62,866 nt of DNA from Paracoccus denitrificans (GTDB lineage Bacteria > Pseudomonadota > Alphaproteobacteria > Rhodobacterales > Rhodobacteraceae): assembly GCA_003240735.1 (NCBI GenBank), contig QFNE01000016.1:1-62866 (forward strand), given 5' to 3'. This document shows positions 61,973-62,866 of the stretch, piece after piece. Each line of letters opens with the position of its first letter. The stretch's first letter is position 1. The notes under the pieces were generated by a model, which made no database searches, was not told where the DNA came from, and saw only the letters and a list, made by a program, of their open reading frames with translations. Made by a program: the position numbers and the translations under genes.

Positions 61973-62866
61973 ACCCGCATCGGCATGACAACATAGACCG
62001 CGCTTTCATCCCCGCCTTCGCGGATCAGCGCGGCGTCGCCCGAGCCGTTGAACAGGAATACCGCGTTTTCCCGGTCGATCTGTGCCGCGATTTCCTGAAG
62101 ATACTTGGCGTTGAAGCCGATATCCAACGGCTCGTCCCCGTAGGCGACGATCAGTTCTTCGTCTGCGGCGCCAGCGTCGGGCGCGTTGACGGACAGCACC
62201 ACCTTGTCGGTTTCCAACGCCAGCTTCACCGCGCGCGACCGTTCCGAGCTGACGGTCGCCACGCGGTCGACGGCGCGCGCAAAGTCGGCGGCGTCGACCT
62301 CCAGCCGGCGGGTGTTTCCGGTGGGAATCACCCGGGTATAGTCGGGGAACGTGCCGTCGATCACCTTGGACGTCAGGGTGATGTTCGGGGTGGCAAAGCG
62401 GATTTTCGTTTCGCTGACCGAAACGGCAATTTCCGCCTCATCATCGTCCAGCAGCTTTTTCAGCTCTGCCACGGTCTTGCGGGGCACGATGACGCCGGGC
62501 ATGTCCGCGGCCCCTGCGGGCAGGGGCGCGTCGATGCGGGCCAGACGGTGGCCGTCGGTCGCGACGCAACGCAGTACCTTGCCACCTTCGCCGTCGGCCA
62601 CATGCATGTAGACGCCGTTCAGGTAATAGCGCGTCTCTTCGGTCGAGATGGCAAAGCGCGACTTGTCGAACAGCCGGCGAAGCACGGTCGCAGGCGCGGC
62701 GAAGTTCGCGGTGTATTCGGATGACGCCATGACAGGGAAATCTTCCTTGGGCAGCGTCGCCAGATTGAAGTTCGAGCGTCCCGCCTGAACGGTCAGCCGC
62801 CCATTCGCATCATCCGACGCGATGGTGACCAGCGCCCCGTCCGGCAATTTCCGGGAGATTTCGCCC
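61969..62866 (-). CDS. dnaN: DNA polymerase III beta clamp, C-terminal ~300 residues (cut by window edge)
   Basis: This is the sliding clamp, seen from within domain 1 to its end; the start lies right of the window. Family stretches are SRKLPDGALVTIASDD at the edge, FPVMASSEYTANFAAPATVLRRLFDKSRFAISTEETRYYLNGVYMHV, RLARIDAPLPAGA, VIDGTFPDYTRVIPTGN, GFNAKYLQEIAAQI and the closing VYVVMPMRV, the hydrophobic partner-binding tail. The stop overlaps recF. Confidence 0.96.
   Translation of the reverse strand, partial: GEISRKLPDGALVTIASDDANGRLTVQAGRSNFNLATLPKEDFPVMASSEYTANFAAPATVLRRLFDKSRFAISTEETRYYLNGVYMHVADGEGGKVLRCVATDGHRLARIDAPLPAGAADMPGVIVPRKTVAELKKLLDDDEAEIAVSVSETKIRFATPNITLTSKVIDGTFPDYTRVIPTGNTRRLEVDAADFARAVDRVATVSSERSRAVKLALETDKVVLSVNAPDAGAADEELIVAYGDEPLDIGFNAKYLQEIAAQIDRENAVFLFNGSGDAALIREGGDESAVYVVMPMRV

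Noticed and set aside
1..62866. CRISPR arrays or insertion sequences elsewhere in the window.
   Set aside because: No regularly spaced direct repeats and no transposase other than MuA were seen.

Overview
The window is a GC-rich alphaproteobacterial chromosome segment, most likely Rhodobacteraceae (Roseobacter/Rhodobacter type). This is judged from codon bias, dense ATGA-overlapping operons, the infA-maf-RNase E/G-yacG cluster, a dnaN-recF run and a resident prophage that resembles the Mu-like siphophages known from Rhodobacter (RcapMu type). No database search was possible; family names come from recognising motifs and overall sequence.

Layout. 1-1166: the start of a leftward ribonucleotide reductase operon (nrdH-nrdI-nrdE, nrdE cut by the window edge). 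1638-6912: a complete rightward dipeptide ABC transporter operon (dppABCDF). 6909-8222: a leftward type II NADH dehydrogenase. 8333-10471: a TetR regulator divergent from an SmvA-like 14-TM drug exporter. 10550-12399: a leftward TetR/FAD-monooxygenase pair.

12470-50118 is a complete, apparently intact 37.6-kb Mu-like transposable prophage. Its ends read TGT...ACA, it is flanked by a perfect 5-bp target duplication (GATGT at 12465-12469 and 50119-50123), and it has MuA-type end sites on both sides, two of them exactly 22 bp apart at the right end. The left block is a leftward immunity operon (S24 repressor plus an unknown gene) facing a rightward early operon (Ner, a small membrane protein, a ParB-like protein, MuA transposase, MuB ATPase). 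A middle block follows (DUF3164, HD phosphohydrolase, HU, LexA-type wHTH, GemA, Mor-like activator). The late genes are lysis (amidase, XhlA), packaging (DUF1804, terminase, portal, MuF), head (protease/scaffold, decoration, major capsid), a GapR-like gene, connectors, and a siphovirus tail (tube, G/T chaperones, tape measure with lysozyme, tip proteins, J-like fibre, small membrane protein).

The most informative signals are two recoding candidates. One is a textbook -1 slippery heptamer GGGAAAC next to the stop of the tail chaperone, with a stem-loop behind it (38148-38199). The other is a nine-A run at the end of the portal gene that would fuse it, by -1 shift, to an otherwise start-less stretch leading into MuF (29708-29946). 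MuF itself carries a C-terminal region resembling a phage nuclease-toxin domain.

Right of the prophage the host resumes with tRNA-Phe (GAA), yacG, an RNase E/G-like protein, maf and infA (all leftward), glutaryl-CoA dehydrogenase, a long Ala-rich OmpA-family protein, a dapE operon, a META/HslJ-like lipoprotein, and recO-VOC-recF-dnaN, suggesting proximity to dnaA/oriC. The prophage sits in the intergenic region between tRNA-Phe and the TetR/monooxygenase operon and breaks no recognisable gene.
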